Part shown: in pieces, positions 1 through 9,200 of the stretch
Position numbering within the stretch: position 1 is the stretch's first letter
Layout: each line of letters begins with the position of its first letter
From: Thermodesulfovibrio thiophilus DSM 17215
GTDB taxonomy: Bacteria; Nitrospirota; Thermodesulfovibrionia; Thermodesulfovibrionales; Thermodesulfovibrionaceae
Assembly: GCF_000423865.1 (NCBI RefSeq)
Contig: NZ_AUIU01000016.1
Location: forward strand, 1 to 64,000
Reading direction: 5' to 3'
DNA: 64,000 bases
The notes under the pieces: model-generated
What the model was told of the DNA's origin: nothing
Database searches by the model: none
Seen by the model: only the letters and a program-made list of their open reading frames with translations
Made by a program: the position numbers and the translations under genes

Positions 1-317
1 AATCTCGGATACCCAGCTTTATCGTTTTTCTCTTTAATCCTTCGAAAGAATCCTTGAAATGCTCTATCTACTCTAAAAAGAACATCTTGAAGGACTTGAG
101 AATGTATCTGCTTTAGGGATTCAACAATTTGTTTATCGGATTTAAGGATTTCCTGCTGTTTGATCCGGGAAAGTCCTTTGCCAGTCTGCTCGTAATGATT
201 TCTTCTATCCAAAAGACAGGAGTTGTGGAGGATACGGCACATATCCAAAGTCCATTCAAGTTTTTGGACTTGCTTCTTTGTAGGGTAAAGACGATATTTA
301 TAGGTTTTGGCTTTCAA
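1..317 (-). CDS. tnpB: TnpB (IS605 OrfB) N-terminal part, cut by the window edge
   Basis: Reading the minus strand from a TTG at 317 gives an open frame to the window edge. It starts KAKTYKYRLYPTKKQ and continues through WTLDMCRILHN, the classic N-terminal helix-turn-helix region of IS200/IS605 OrfB/TnpB. TnpB is an RNA-guided nuclease encoded by IS200/IS605 elements. About 105 residues are visible; the RuvC catalytic core and zinc finger would lie beyond the window. The start overlaps the end of a TnpA remnant, as is common in IS605 elements. Whether the rest is intact cannot be seen. Confidence 0.85.
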   Translation of the reverse strand, partial: MKAKTYKYRLYPTKKQVQKLEWTLDMCRILHNSCLLDRRNHYEQTGKGLSRIKQQEILKSDKQIVESLKQIHSQVLQDVLFRVDRAFQGFFRRIKEKNDKAGYPR

Positions 318-390
318 TATAGCGTTTCAAGTCCTCAAGTGTTACCTGTCCAGTCGATGCAAGAAAAACATTCAAGGGAAAAATCGCCTT
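298..390 (-). pseudogene. tnpA: TnpA (Y1 transposase) C-terminal remnant
   Basis: The minus strand encodes about 30 residues including FLASTGQVTLEDLKRYIESQ, followed by a stop. This matches the usual C-terminal end of IS200/IS605 TnpA, where the last helix reads like RYIEEQ. The frame is closed by TGA immediately upstream (391-393), so the HUH and tyrosine catalytic parts are gone. The remnant overlaps the TTG start of tnpB. The element therefore cannot supply its own TnpA from here. Confidence 0.65.
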
Positions 391-392
391 TC

Positions 393-435
393 ATCCCCTC
401 CCTCACGGAAGGGGACTTCTCGGCGAGGTAGTTAA
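393..435 (-). other. Likely left-end hairpin of the IS605-type element
   Basis: On the minus strand a CCCCTTCC arm is followed, after GTGA, by GGGAGGGG, which pairs with one G-T wobble. The hairpin lies just upstream of the TnpA remnant, where subterminal imperfect hairpins mark the ends of IS200/IS605 elements. The exact end was not determined. Confidence 0.4.
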
Positions 436-490
436 ATTGTCAGAATAAATAAAATGAATTCCAACATGAATAACGTTATGAAATAGTCGG

Positions 491-1173
491 GAGTGTTCAA
501 AGTTTTGTATCAGGTTATATCTACTGATAAATATTATCATAGTTTTATGCCCCTCCAAGTCTGCCCTCAAAACATATTGATAATTGAAATAAAATAAGCC
601 CCCAGTTTGAAATTGGCTGTGTCAATTTCTTCTGGGCATTCTGAATCCCCATGTACAGTAACTTTAACAGACTATCTTCATTTGAAAATGCTCCTTTGGT
701 CTTGGTTAATTTTCTGAACTGTCTGTGCACAGCTTCTATTATATTTGTTGTATACATTATCTTTCTGATTTCAGATGTGTATTTAAAATAATGACTGAGA
801 TTATTCCAATTATTTCTCCAGGAAGTTAATGTATTCTGGTACTTCTTAACAAACTGGGGTTCAAAACTACCATTTCTTTCCCTTGGCACTTTTAGCTCAA
901 ATAATCCTGTGGTGGATTTCATCATCTTACTGCTCTTGCCATTCCTTCTGTTGTTTCCTGTATCTCTGTTTAAATGATAATCTAATTCAGCTTCTAATGC
1001 CGCCTCTGTTAGCTTCTTTATTAGTGGCGTTAAAATACCATCTTTGCCTGATAAGGGTTTACTCTTCCTTTAAATCTTCTAATGCTTTCTTGAAATCAAA
1101 TACTTGCTCTTTCATGTCAGTCCTCCATACATTTGTTTTATATTACCAGACTGACACAAAACTTTGAACGGTC
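491..1173 (-). mobile_element. Internally deleted IS256-type element with both inverted repeats
   Basis: The 14-nt sequence GTTCAAAGTTTTGT at 495-508 reappears inverted at 1156-1169 and bounds a transposase remnant, so both ends of an approximately 680-bp element survive. Full IS256 elements are about 1.3-1.4 kb. Roughly half the interior, including the catalytic region, is missing. No clear target-site duplication was found next to the repeats. It may still be a substrate for a full-length relative elsewhere in the genome. Confidence 0.7.
545..1115 (-). pseudogene. IS256 (mutator) family transposase, deleted and frameshifted
   Basis: An ATG at 1115, preceded by GGAGG, opens a frame (MKEQVFDFKKALEDLKEE) that stops at 1059-1061. 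The neighbouring frame then continues with DGILTPLIKKLTEAALEAEL and NRRNGKSSKMM, a typical IS256 N-terminus. That frame runs through VPRERNGSFEPQFVKKYQ and then jumps to the C-terminal region TTNIIEAVHRQFRKLTK. The central DDE region is absent, so the protein cannot be an active transposase. One frameshift near 1060 and one large deletion are visible. Confidence 0.85.
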
Positions 1174-1237
1174 TCCAGAACTATTAAATTTTTAATTTAA
1201 ATTAAAAATTCAACAATTTTTATATCATCAATTTTTT

Positions 1238-2362
1238 TCAGGAAAATTTTATAATCTTGTTGATCTCATTTTTTATTATCTCCTGAGCCTGTATAATCTC
1301 ATCTTCTGTAGTAAACTTTCCTGTTGAGATTCTTACTGATGATAAAGCTTCATCTTCAGACAATCCCATTGCAACTAAAACATCGCTCGCTCTTCTTATT
1401 CCCGCATGACAGGCTGAACCTGCTGAAATGGCAACTTTATAAGCCAGTCTTTCAACAAACTCATCGGCATATATGCCTTTAATTGAAATATTTATAGTAT
1501 TTGGAAGTCGAAAAACTCCTTCAGAGTTGAGCTTAATTTCTGAAATATCAAGAAGTCCGTGAAGCAACGATTCTGTCACATGCTGAAGGTGTTCAACTGT
1601 ATCACTAAATTCTTCAGACACTATCTCACATGCTTTCCCCAATCCAGCAATATATGAGGTATTTTCTGTACCGGGTCTTAAACCTTTTTCATGGGATGCA
1701 CCTATAAGTAATGGTTTTATAAAAAAATCTTTTTTAAGATAAAGTGCTCCAACTCCCTTTGAAGCATAAAATTTATGTCCTGCAATTGTAAGCATTGTAA
1801 CAGGAAGAGCCTGAACTGAAACAGGGATTTTTCCAATGCTCTGAGCACAATCTGTATGAAAAGGGATTTCTTCTTCCAACAGTATTTCTCCAATCTCTCT
1901 AATTGGCTGGATCACACCGGTTTCATTATTTGCATGCATAATACTAACGAGGATTGTATCTTTTTTCAATGCTTTTTTAACATCATCAGGATCTACGATG
2001 CCTTTTTGACTTACTGGCAGAAATGTAACATTATATCCCATACGCTCAAGCTGTCTGCATGGATTCAGAACTGAAGGATGTTCAATGCAGGATGTTATTA
2101 TGTGTCCTGAACTGTAACAGAGTGCTCTACCAAAAATTGCAAGATTGTTTGATTCTGTACCACCAGATGTAAAAATAATCTCCTCAGGATTTGCCTGAAT
2201 AAGTTTTGCCACTTTCAGCCTTGAAAGTTCAATTATCTCTTTTGCTTTTTTCCCAAAGGCATGAATACTTGAAGGATTACCAAATTCATCAAATGCCTTA
2301 ATAATTTCCTCTCTTACCCGCGGATCCAATGGAGTTGTTGCATTGTAGTCAAGGTATATCAT
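1238..2362 (-). CDS. Cysteine desulfurase, NifS/IscS family
   Basis: A 374-residue fold-type I PLP enzyme that removes sulfur from cysteine, for iron-sulfur cluster or thio-cofactor assembly. Visible features are the N-terminal YLDYNATTPLD, the SGGTESNN phosphate-binding loop near residues 66-73, the PLP lysine in AGHK (Lys197) and the persulfide cysteine in GSACHAG (Cys318). Length is normal for the family. The short cysteine loop is NifS-like. No iscU or scaffold gene is adjacent, so the acceptor is unknown. It diverges from the metallo-beta-lactamase gene starting at 2398, with only 35 bp between starts. Confidence 0.9.
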   Translation of the reverse strand: MIYLDYNATTPLDPRVREEIIKAFDEFGNPSSIHAFGKKAKEIIELSRLKVAKLIQANPEEIIFTSGGTESNNLAIFGRALCYSSGHIITSCIEHPSVLNPCRQLERMGYNVTFLPVSQKGIVDPDDVKKALKKDTILVSIMHANNETGVIQPIREIGEILLEEEIPFHTDCAQSIGKIPVSVQALPVTMLTIAGHKFYASKGVGALYLKKDFFIKPLLIGASHEKGLRPGTENTSYIAGLGKACEIVSEEFSDTVEHLQHVTESLLHGLLDISEIKLNSEGVFRLPNTINISIKGIYADEFVERLAYKVAISAGSACHAGIRRASDVLVAMGLSEDEALSSVRISTGKFTTEDEIIQAQEIIKNEINKIIKFS

Positions 2363-2397
2363 GGTTTATTATAGCCAATTTATGTTATTATTCTCTA

Positions 2398-3726
2398 ATG
2401 AAAATTCATTTTTTCGGAGCAACCAAAACTGTTACTGGTTCATGTTTCCTGCTTGAAGCAGATGGTCATCAAATTTTGGTTGACTGTGGATTTTTTCAAG
2501 AATACGATAAAGAGTACCTTAACTATGAGCCATTTCCTTTTAATCCAAAAAAATTAAACCTCGTTCTCCTTACACACGCTCATCTGGATCATTCTGCTCT
2601 GATTCCAAAGCTTATCAAGGAAGGGTTAAGATGTAAAATTTTAACCACTCCAGCCACCAGAGATCTGCTTGAAATAATGCTTTTTGATGCATTGAAGGTT
2701 CAGAAAAACGAAAATCATAAACAAATTCTTTACGACGAAGAACACGTTTACAAAGCATTAAGACAGACATCAACTCTGCCATATCATAATGAATTTAATT
2801 TCAAGGGGATCAGAATAAAATTTTTTGATGCAGGACATATTCTTGGAGCAGCGACAGTCGAAATAACAGTTAACAGTAAAAAAATCATATTTTCAGGAGA
2901 TATCGGAAGAACAGGATACCCGATTTTGAGAGATCCTGAACCTCCTGCTGAAGCAAACTATATTGTCCTTGAATCAACCTATGGAAACAGGCTCCATAAG
3001 AGTCTTCAGGAAAGCATTACTGAACTTATTCAGGCAATTAAAGATACATTTAAAAAAGGTGGTAATGTTATTATACCGTCCTTTGCTATTGGAAGAACAC
3101 AGGACCTGCTTTACATCCTCAATCGTTCAGCAAAACAAGGACTTCTAGAACCAATGGATGTTTACCTTGACAGTCCTCTTGCAGAGGAAGCAACAAAAAT
3201 ATATATTTCTCATCCAGAACTTTTTGATGACGAAGCATTAAGAGAGATGAGGAATCCCAAACGAAGATCGATAAGATTTCATTTTACAAAAAGTGTGGAA
3301 GAATCAAAAAAACTTAATGGAATAAAATCACATGCAATTATTATAGCTGGAAGTGGAATGTGTCAGGGTGGAAGGGTTGCATATCATCTTTCCCATAATA
3401 TTAATAGAGAAGAATGCAGCATTGTATTTGTAGGATTTCAGGCAAAAGGAACATTGGGAAGAAAAATTGTTGATGGAGAAAAGGAAATTTCAATTTTTGG
3501 CAAGAGACTTCCTGTTAGGGCTAGAATTTATACAATTGGAGGCTTTTCCGCACATGCTGACAGAAATGAGCTTCTTAAATGGCTTGAAGCAGTAAAAACA
3601 AAGCCTGAAATTTTTCTAATACATGGTGAACAAGAAGTTATTGAAAGTTTCAAACAATCCATCGAAGAAAAATATGGTTTAACCTGTCATGTTCCAGAAA
3701 GACTCTCCATCTATGAACTCGGCTGA
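2398..3726 (+). CDS. Metallo-beta-lactamase/beta-CASP exonuclease-like protein
   Basis: A 442-residue protein of the beta-CASP RNA-processing nuclease group (YsgA/CPSF-73 relatives). The zinc motif HAHLDH is at residues 60-65. Further metal-site histidine and aspartate elements are DAGHILG and FSGDIGR, and the C-terminal part carries GGFSAHADR and FLIHGEQE. The ATG at 2398 is preferred because the protein then begins directly with the MBL beta-strand MKIHFFGATKTVTGS; upstream in-frame starts add a non-homologous stretch overlapping the divergent promoter region. It is probably a cytoplasmic ribonuclease. It overlaps the following radical SAM gene by 14 nt, suggesting co-transcription. Confidence 0.88.
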   Translation: MKIHFFGATKTVTGSCFLLEADGHQILVDCGFFQEYDKEYLNYEPFPFNPKKLNLVLLTHAHLDHSALIPKLIKEGLRCKILTTPATRDLLEIMLFDALKVQKNENHKQILYDEEHVYKALRQTSTLPYHNEFNFKGIRIKFFDAGHILGAATVEITVNSKKIIFSGDIGRTGYPILRDPEPPAEANYIVLESTYGNRLHKSLQESITELIQAIKDTFKKGGNVIIPSFAIGRTQDLLYILNRSAKQGLLEPMDVYLDSPLAEEATKIYISHPELFDDEALREMRNPKRRSIRFHFTKSVEESKKLNGIKSHAIIIAGSGMCQGGRVAYHLSHNINREECSIVFVGFQAKGTLGRKIVDGEKEISIFGKRLPVRARIYTIGGFSAHADRNELLKWLEAVKTKPEIFLIHGEQEVIESFKQSIEEKYGLTCHVPERLSIYELG

Positions 3727-4873
3727 ATACCATTTAAACAAAAACTTTTTTCTGAAACTCATAGAATTCCAATCATTATATAACATAAAAACTGATGAAC
3801 TTTACTGTCTTGATGAGAAAGCTTTCCAGATATTAAAAAAAATAGAACAAGATGAAAAGCCCGTCCAGATAGATAAAGAACTTCTTGCATACTGTATAAA
3901 TGAAGGAATCCTTACTGAAAAACCAGTTAAAAGAATAAAAACACCTCTAAGACAATCACCTATTCCATCACTCAGATATCTTGAACTACAGATTACAAAA
4001 CGATGTAACCTTAAATGCAAGCATTGTTTTGTTGGAGAAACCAGGTCTGTTGACCTTACCTTTGAACAGATTGTGACAGTTTTAAATGAATTTCAGGAAA
4101 TGCAGGGTCTCAGAGTACTAATCACAGGAGGAGAGCCTCTGCTACATCCAGACTTTAGAAAAGTCAATGAGTTTGTAAAAGACCTGGCTTTAAGGAAAAT
4201 ACTCTTTACTAATGGAGTTATTCTAAATGATGAAATATTGAAAAAACTTAATGTTGAAGAGATTCAAATAAGCATCGATGGAGCTAAAAAGGGACATGAA
4301 ATATTAAGAGGAAAAAATACATTTGATAGGGCTATAACCGCATTAAAAAAAGCTATTGATTGCGGATTCGATGTATCAGTGGCCACAGTAATTCACAGAG
4401 GAAATCTTCAGGAGTTTGACGAGCTTGAAAACATTCTTAAAACTTTTAACATCAAATCATGGACTGTTGATGCTCTCACAATCTCGGGAAATTTAAGATT
4501 AAATAAAGAATTATGGGTTTCACCCAAAGAAGCTGCAACAATCATGAACAGATACGGATTTACTCCTGAAGACCATCCAAGAAAAGAGGGATATGGATGC
4601 GGCACACATCTTCTAAGCGTGCTTGCAACAGGAAAAGCAGCGTTTTGTTCCTTTTATGAAGAAAGCCCTATAGGAGATATTAATGAAGGACTAGAAAATC
4701 TCTGGAAAAGAAAAAAGCAGATTTTTCTTAAAGAGCTTGAATGTACGAAAATAAACTGTCAATTCATTAACGAATGCAGAGGTGGTTGCAGATTCAGAGC
4801 CAAAATGTTATCCGGAGACGAAAAAGCACCTGATTTATTCAAATGTTATCAATTTAATAGGCTTCGCACTTAG
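3713..4873 (+). CDS. Radical SAM/SPASM-type protein
   Basis: About 386 residues. The radical SAM cluster motif CNLKCKHC (Cys98, 102, 105) is followed by ITGGEPLLHP, the usual SAM-binding glycine-rich strand. The C-terminus has a cysteine-rich SPASM-like segment with CGTHL, CSFYEE, CTKINCQFINECRGGC and a final CYQF, which could hold auxiliary 4Fe-4S clusters. Many such enzymes modify peptides or mature other enzymes; no peptide substrate gene is visible nearby, so the substrate is unknown. The N-terminal ~80 residues resemble a PqqD-like domain only loosely. An ATG at 3689 is an alternative start. The 3' end converges with the next gene and overlaps it by 20 nt. Confidence 0.8.
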   Translation: MNSAEYHLNKNFFLKLIEFQSLYNIKTDELYCLDEKAFQILKKIEQDEKPVQIDKELLAYCINEGILTEKPVKRIKTPLRQSPIPSLRYLELQITKRCNLKCKHCFVGETRSVDLTFEQIVTVLNEFQEMQGLRVLITGGEPLLHPDFRKVNEFVKDLALRKILFTNGVILNDEILKKLNVEEIQISIDGAKKGHEILRGKNTFDRAITALKKAIDCGFDVSVATVIHRGNLQEFDELENILKTFNIKSWTVDALTISGNLRLNKELWVSPKEAATIMNRYGFTPEDHPRKEGYGCGTHLLSVLATGKAAFCSFYEESPIGDINEGLENLWKRKKQIFLKELECTKINCQFINECRGGCRFRAKMLSGDEKAPDLFKCYQFNRLRT

Positions 4874-6503
4874 CCATTTCATAGTCCTTCCAGAGAATCT
4901 CATTGGTTAATCTTTCATGTTCAATAAAATCCCATGGAAGAAAGTCTTCATATGATTTAATTTCATAGAAACTGTTCTTCACTTCATCAAAGATCTTTTT
5001 AAAATTTTCACCCTTTGAAACTCTTTCAATAACAGAGATAGCGCTTCTGTCAGCCCTTGCAAAATAACCCTGCATGTAAGAGTATTTAGGAACTTCATGA
5101 AAAAGCTTGAATCCCTTAATCTGAAGTGTATCCTTTTTTAATTTTTTCAGTCTTTCGTTTACTGTCTCATATTCTTCCATTCTATGCCATTGAAATGGTG
5201 TAAACGGCTTTGGAACAAATATACTAACACTTACTGTTATTCTACGATTAAATACATTGCGAATTTTTTTAACAAGTTTTACTATTTCATCAATATCTTC
5301 ATCTTTTTCAAATGGTAGCCCTATCATGAAATAGAGTTTGAGATTTTCAAGCTCTGTTTCTGAAAGCTTGCGAGCTATAAGCAATAAATCATCCTCATTT
5401 ACTCCCTTTTTAATTACCCTTCTCAGTCTTTCAGAGCCGGTTTCAGGAGCTAGTGTTAGAGTCCTAGAGCGTGCAAGAGTTTTTAAAAGATCAATAGTGG
5501 TTTTATCCGCCCTCAAAGAAGTGAATGAGAGCTCAATATCAGGAATTTTTAATAACTCTTTTAACTCACTGTAGGCTGTAATAGATGGAGCTATTATTCC
5601 TACTCTCGAAGGGTTAACTTTCTGTATTTCATAAATTTTTTCATTTATTTTTAGAATAGAAGCTTTCCTAACAGGGCTGTAAATATGTCCTACAAGGCAG
5701 AATCTACATCTGAAAGGGCATCCTCTCATGGTTTCGATCAGAAACATATCTGAAAATACAGCTTCTGAAGTTACAATCTGAGAATAACTGAATCTATCAG
5801 AAATATCCTTACAATAAACCCTTTTTATCTTCTCTGGAACATTTTCCCATATTGATTGTCTGCCTGTGAGTTTTCCTGTTGAACTATATATTTCACTGTA
5901 TGCTTCAGGAACATAAAAGCCATCAGATTTTAAGATTTCCCTTTTAAAACTTTGCTTAAAATCCTTCTCATATGATGAATCTTTAGTAAGTCTGTACACC
6001 TCAATAAATCTATCAATGAGTTCTTCTGCTTCTCCAGTAAATATAACATCAAAAATTTGAGCTACAGGTTCAGGATTAGAAAAACACAGAACTCCTCCTG
6101 CAATAATTAGTGGATGAGAGGACTCTCTCTGAAAACTATAAAAAGGAATTTTACCGAGTTCAAGGATTTGAAGAATAGCTGGATAATCATTTTCAAAACA
6201 GAGGCTGAATGCTAAGATATCAAAATTATAAAGAGGCGTTTTTGACTCAAAGGAAATCAGTGGATAACCATTCTTATACTCATCAATATCATCTATTGAA
6301 GGCAGAAAAGCTCTTTCACAGACAACATCCCTTCTTTGATTGAAAAGTCTGTAAACGGTTTGAAATCCAAGATTTGATATTCCTGTGTGATATATATTTG
6401 GATATACAAGACATAGTTTTATCCTGCCACCATGTTCTTTAAAAACAGTGCCATGTTCCTTTTTTAAAAGAGAATCAATCCTTTCAACTATTTTTCTCAT
6501 CAA
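4854..6503 (-). CDS. B12-binding-type radical SAM protein (TIGR03960-like)
   Basis: A 549-residue protein. Its N-terminus (LCLVYPNIYHTGISNLGFQ) resembles the B12-binding-like Rossmann domain that precedes many radical SAM domains. The cluster motif is RGCPFRCRFC near residues 265-275, followed by TLAPETGSERLR and a C-terminal region with FVPKPFTPFQW. This layout matches a conserved family of uncharacterised radical SAM proteins, many of which lie next to rRNA- or tRNA-modification genes; the substrate is not known. Its start overlaps the end of ftsZ by 20 nt, so it is probably the last gene of the dcw transcription unit. Confidence 0.8.
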   Translation of the reverse strand: MMRKIVERIDSLLKKEHGTVFKEHGGRIKLCLVYPNIYHTGISNLGFQTVYRLFNQRRDVVCERAFLPSIDDIDEYKNGYPLISFESKTPLYNFDILAFSLCFENDYPAILQILELGKIPFYSFQRESSHPLIIAGGVLCFSNPEPVAQIFDVIFTGEAEELIDRFIEVYRLTKDSSYEKDFKQSFKREILKSDGFYVPEAYSEIYSSTGKLTGRQSIWENVPEKIKRVYCKDISDRFSYSQIVTSEAVFSDMFLIETMRGCPFRCRFCLVGHIYSPVRKASILKINEKIYEIQKVNPSRVGIIAPSITAYSELKELLKIPDIELSFTSLRADKTTIDLLKTLARSRTLTLAPETGSERLRRVIKKGVNEDDLLLIARKLSETELENLKLYFMIGLPFEKDEDIDEIVKLVKKIRNVFNRRITVSVSIFVPKPFTPFQWHRMEEYETVNERLKKLKKDTLQIKGFKLFHEVPKYSYMQGYFARADRSAISVIERVSKGENFKKIFDEVKNSFYEIKSYEDFLPWDFIEHERLTNEILWKDYEMAKCEAY

Positions 6504-7842
6504 CCATTCGATGCTTTTTTCTCAAATAAGCAGGAATATCCATTTCATCATCAATCTCAGGAGGTATTTCCTTTGAAGGCTCCTGAAGAACTCTCACAGG
6601 CTCTTCAGAGTCATCCTTTTGTATTTTTGGATTTTCTTCAATAAAGGCTGATCTGGCATCAGTATTTTCATCCACTGCTTGATCAGGAGCTGGAATAATT
6701 TCTGAATCTGGGTGATTACTAGTATTTGATGCCTGATTTACAGAAGAATTAGAAACTGGCTCAGAGTGATGGAATAAGGAAAAAGACTTGATATCTTTTG
6801 CGATGATTCTCTTTGTCTCTTTCAAAGAAATATGGTTATTTTTAGGCATCCACTTCTCAGTTGAACTTAACTGTATTTCTTCAGCCTTATCTTCAAAGCC
6901 TGTTGCAATAACTGTAACATATATTTCGTTTTGTATCTCTGATTTTATAACTGTTCCAAATATTATATTTGCATCTTCATGGGCAACATCAAATACTGCT
7001 CCAGCAATTTCCTGAACTTCGTCAAGTGTGAGGTCAAAACCACCTGTAATATTAATAAGAATTCTCCTGGCACCTTCAATTGATGTTTCTTCAAGTAAAG
7101 GATTATTGATTGCTCTGCGGGCTGCTTCAATGGCTCCTTCGTCCTTTATGCATGTTCCAAGACCTATAACAGCTTTTCCTGAATTTTGAATAACAGTTTT
7201 AACATCTGCAAAGTCTCTGTTAATAAATCCAGGACTGAGGATAAGGTCAGAGATTCCCTGCACAGCCTGTCTTAAAATATCATTGGCAATTGCAAATGAT
7301 TTTACAAGAGGAGTACCTTTTTCAACAACCATATGAATTCTGTCATTTGGAATTATAATAATTGTGTCAACATATTTTTTTAGCTCCTTTATCCCAACAA
7401 CAGCATTGTGCAGTCTCTTTTTGCCCTCAAAATAAAACGGCTTTGTAACAACAGCAACTGTGAGTATACCAAGCTCTTTTGCTAAAGAAGCAATCACAGG
7501 TGCAGCACCGGTTCCAGTGCCTCCACCCATTCCAGCAGTTATAAAAACTAAATCAGATCCCTCTATACACGAGATAAGTGTGTCTTTATCCTCAATGGCT
7601 GATTTCTTTCCAAGCTCCGGTTCTGAACCAGCTCCGAGACCTTTTGTAAGCTCCTTGCCAATCTGCACTTTAACAGGAGCCAACGATATATCAAGATGTT
7701 GAATATCTGTATTAACAGCTATGAACTCCACACCATATATTCCTGAAGAAATCATTGTATTTACAGCGTTTGTTCCTGCACCACCAACACCTATAACTTT
7801 AATTTTTGCTATAGGTCTTTCTACCTCCTCAATTTCAAACAT
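6484..7842 (-). CDS. ftsZ: Cell division protein FtsZ
   Basis: Tubulin-like GTPase that forms the division ring. The protein (452 residues) has the N-terminal Rossmann strand VIGVGGAGTNAV, the tubulin signature GGGTGTG at residues 106-112, and the T7-loop region with DFADV. A long acidic linker (about residues 330-430) leads to the C-terminal peptide DIPAYLRKKHR, the conserved docking site for FtsA and other partners. It is slightly longer than average because of the linker. It is the last classical dcw gene here, 63 bp after ftsA. Confidence 0.97.
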   Translation of the reverse strand: MFEIEEVERPIAKIKVIGVGGAGTNAVNTMISSGIYGVEFIAVNTDIQHLDISLAPVKVQIGKELTKGLGAGSEPELGKKSAIEDKDTLISCIEGSDLVFITAGMGGGTGTGAAPVIASLAKELGILTVAVVTKPFYFEGKKRLHNAVVGIKELKKYVDTIIIIPNDRIHMVVEKGTPLVKSFAIANDILRQAVQGISDLILSPGFINRDFADVKTVIQNSGKAVIGLGTCIKDEGAIEAARRAINNPLLEETSIEGARRILINITGGFDLTLDEVQEIAGAVFDVAHEDANIIFGTVIKSEIQNEIYVTVIATGFEDKAEEIQLSSTEKWMPKNNHISLKETKRIIAKDIKSFSLFHHSEPVSNSSVNQASNTSNHPDSEIIPAPDQAVDENTDARSAFIEENPKIQKDDSEEPVRVLQEPSKEIPPEIDDEMDIPAYLRKKHRMVDEKNS

Positions 7843-7905
7843 AGCCTTTCCTCCTTTTTAAAAATTTATACAATCTTTCAATATATTCCTCGGGTTCCAT
7901 AATAT

Positions 7906-9189
7906 TCATAACAATTTAAATGGATTCAATCCCTTTATCCATGTTGAGATTTTATTGAACATTTTTTCAAAGCCTGAATCTGATTCCTGAAAGCCCGCTG
8001 TTTTAATCGCATAAATAAGAGTTCCTATGGTTGAAGAAAATTCAGGACTGAAAATTCCTTCAAGTTCATCACTTCTATCCATAATACTCTCTTCCAGTCC
8101 AAGTTCAGAACAAACTGCCATTATTCCAGTATCAGGCTTCCCTATTCTTGCAGGCATTGATAAAAATCCTTCAGCCAGTGATATAAAACCATGCATCAAT
8201 GCTGTTCCACCCGTAAAAACCGCTGAAGATAAAGAAATCTCCTGAGGAACGGAATTGAGCTCTTTTTTCAGAATCTCAAGTATTTCCTCGCATCTTGCAT
8301 AGACTATTTCTTTTATCACACTCAATGGAATTTTGATAGGATGCTTATCCAGTCCAACAATCTCTATCGCTTTATCGTTTTCTTTAAATTTAACACTGCC
8401 AAAATTAATATCAGGAAGAGCTCCGCCCAGTTGAGTTTTTATTCGTTCTGCCTCATGAAATGGAATCTTTAATCCTATGGCAAGATCATTTGTAATGTGA
8501 TTACCACCGATGCTATATGTTGAAATATGCCTTAAATATCCATCATAAAATATGGCTATGTCCATACTACCGCCACCAATATCAACAGCCAGTGTTCCCA
8601 TTTCTCTGTCGTGTTCTGTAAGCACAGCCTCAGAAGAAGCCACACTCTGAAGAACAACTTCTTCAACATCAATGCCTGCTTTATTACAGCAAGTAACAAT
8701 ATTCTGAATATGAGACGATGAAGCTGTTATGATATACACTTTTACTTCAAGTCTCAATGCTTTCATCCCAACAGGATCTCTTATGCCATTTATTCCATCA
8801 ACAATAAATTCAACTGGCAAAATATGTACAGCCTGTTTATCAGAAGAAATCTGCATTGCTGTAGCTGCTTCGATAGCCAGATCAACATCTTCAGCTGTTA
8901 CCTCTTTTTTCTTCACTCTTACAGTTCCATTGCTGTTTATAACTTCTAAATCTGTTCCTGATGAACAGACAAAAGCTCTTTTTACTCTAATTCCTGTAGT
9001 AGTTTCAATATCCTGTAAGGACCTTTTAATAGAGGATATTAACGCTTCCATATCAATGATTTTCCCTCTTTTTAACCCGGCAGAAGGATAACTCTTCAAA
9101 AAATCAACTTCTAACTTTCCATCTTCAACTTTTCCCGTTGCAAATGATATCTTTGTTGTTCCAATATCAATTACTACAATTTCATTCAT
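7906..9189 (-). CDS. ftsA: Cell division protein FtsA
   Basis: Actin-like ATPase (427 residues) that anchors FtsZ to the membrane. It begins VVIDIGTTKISFATG (phosphate-1 loop), contains LAVDIGGGSMDIAIF (phosphate-2) and AVFTGGTALMHG (adenosine motif). It ends with an amphipathic stretch STWIKGLNPFKLL that fits the membrane-targeting helix. It lies 11 bp after ftsQ and 63 bp before ftsZ, the standard order. Confidence 0.96.
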   Translation of the reverse strand: MNEIVVIDIGTTKISFATGKVEDGKLEVDFLKSYPSAGLKRGKIIDMEALISSIKRSLQDIETTTGIRVKRAFVCSSGTDLEVINSNGTVRVKKKEVTAEDVDLAIEAATAMQISSDKQAVHILPVEFIVDGINGIRDPVGMKALRLEVKVYIITASSSHIQNIVTCCNKAGIDVEEVVLQSVASSEAVLTEHDREMGTLAVDIGGGSMDIAIFYDGYLRHISTYSIGGNHITNDLAIGLKIPFHEAERIKTQLGGALPDINFGSVKFKENDKAIEIVGLDKHPIKIPLSVIKEIVYARCEEILEILKKELNSVPQEISLSSAVFTGGTALMHGFISLAEGFLSMPARIGKPDTGIMAVCSELGLEESIMDRSDELEGIFSPEFSSTIGTLIYAIKTAGFQESDSGFEKMFNKISTWIKGLNPFKLL

Positions 9190-9200
9190 ATTAAAATCCT

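Noticed and set aside
129-431. Plus-strand 100-residue open frame at the window start
   Set aside because: It is antisense to the TnpB/TnpA sequence, which has clear family motifs on the minus strand.
2398-6503. Cysteine desulfurase, MBL and two radical SAM genes as a peptide-modification (RiPP) cluster
   Set aside because: No precursor peptide, transporter or peptidase is adjacent, and the second radical SAM gene belongs to the opposite-strand dcw unit.
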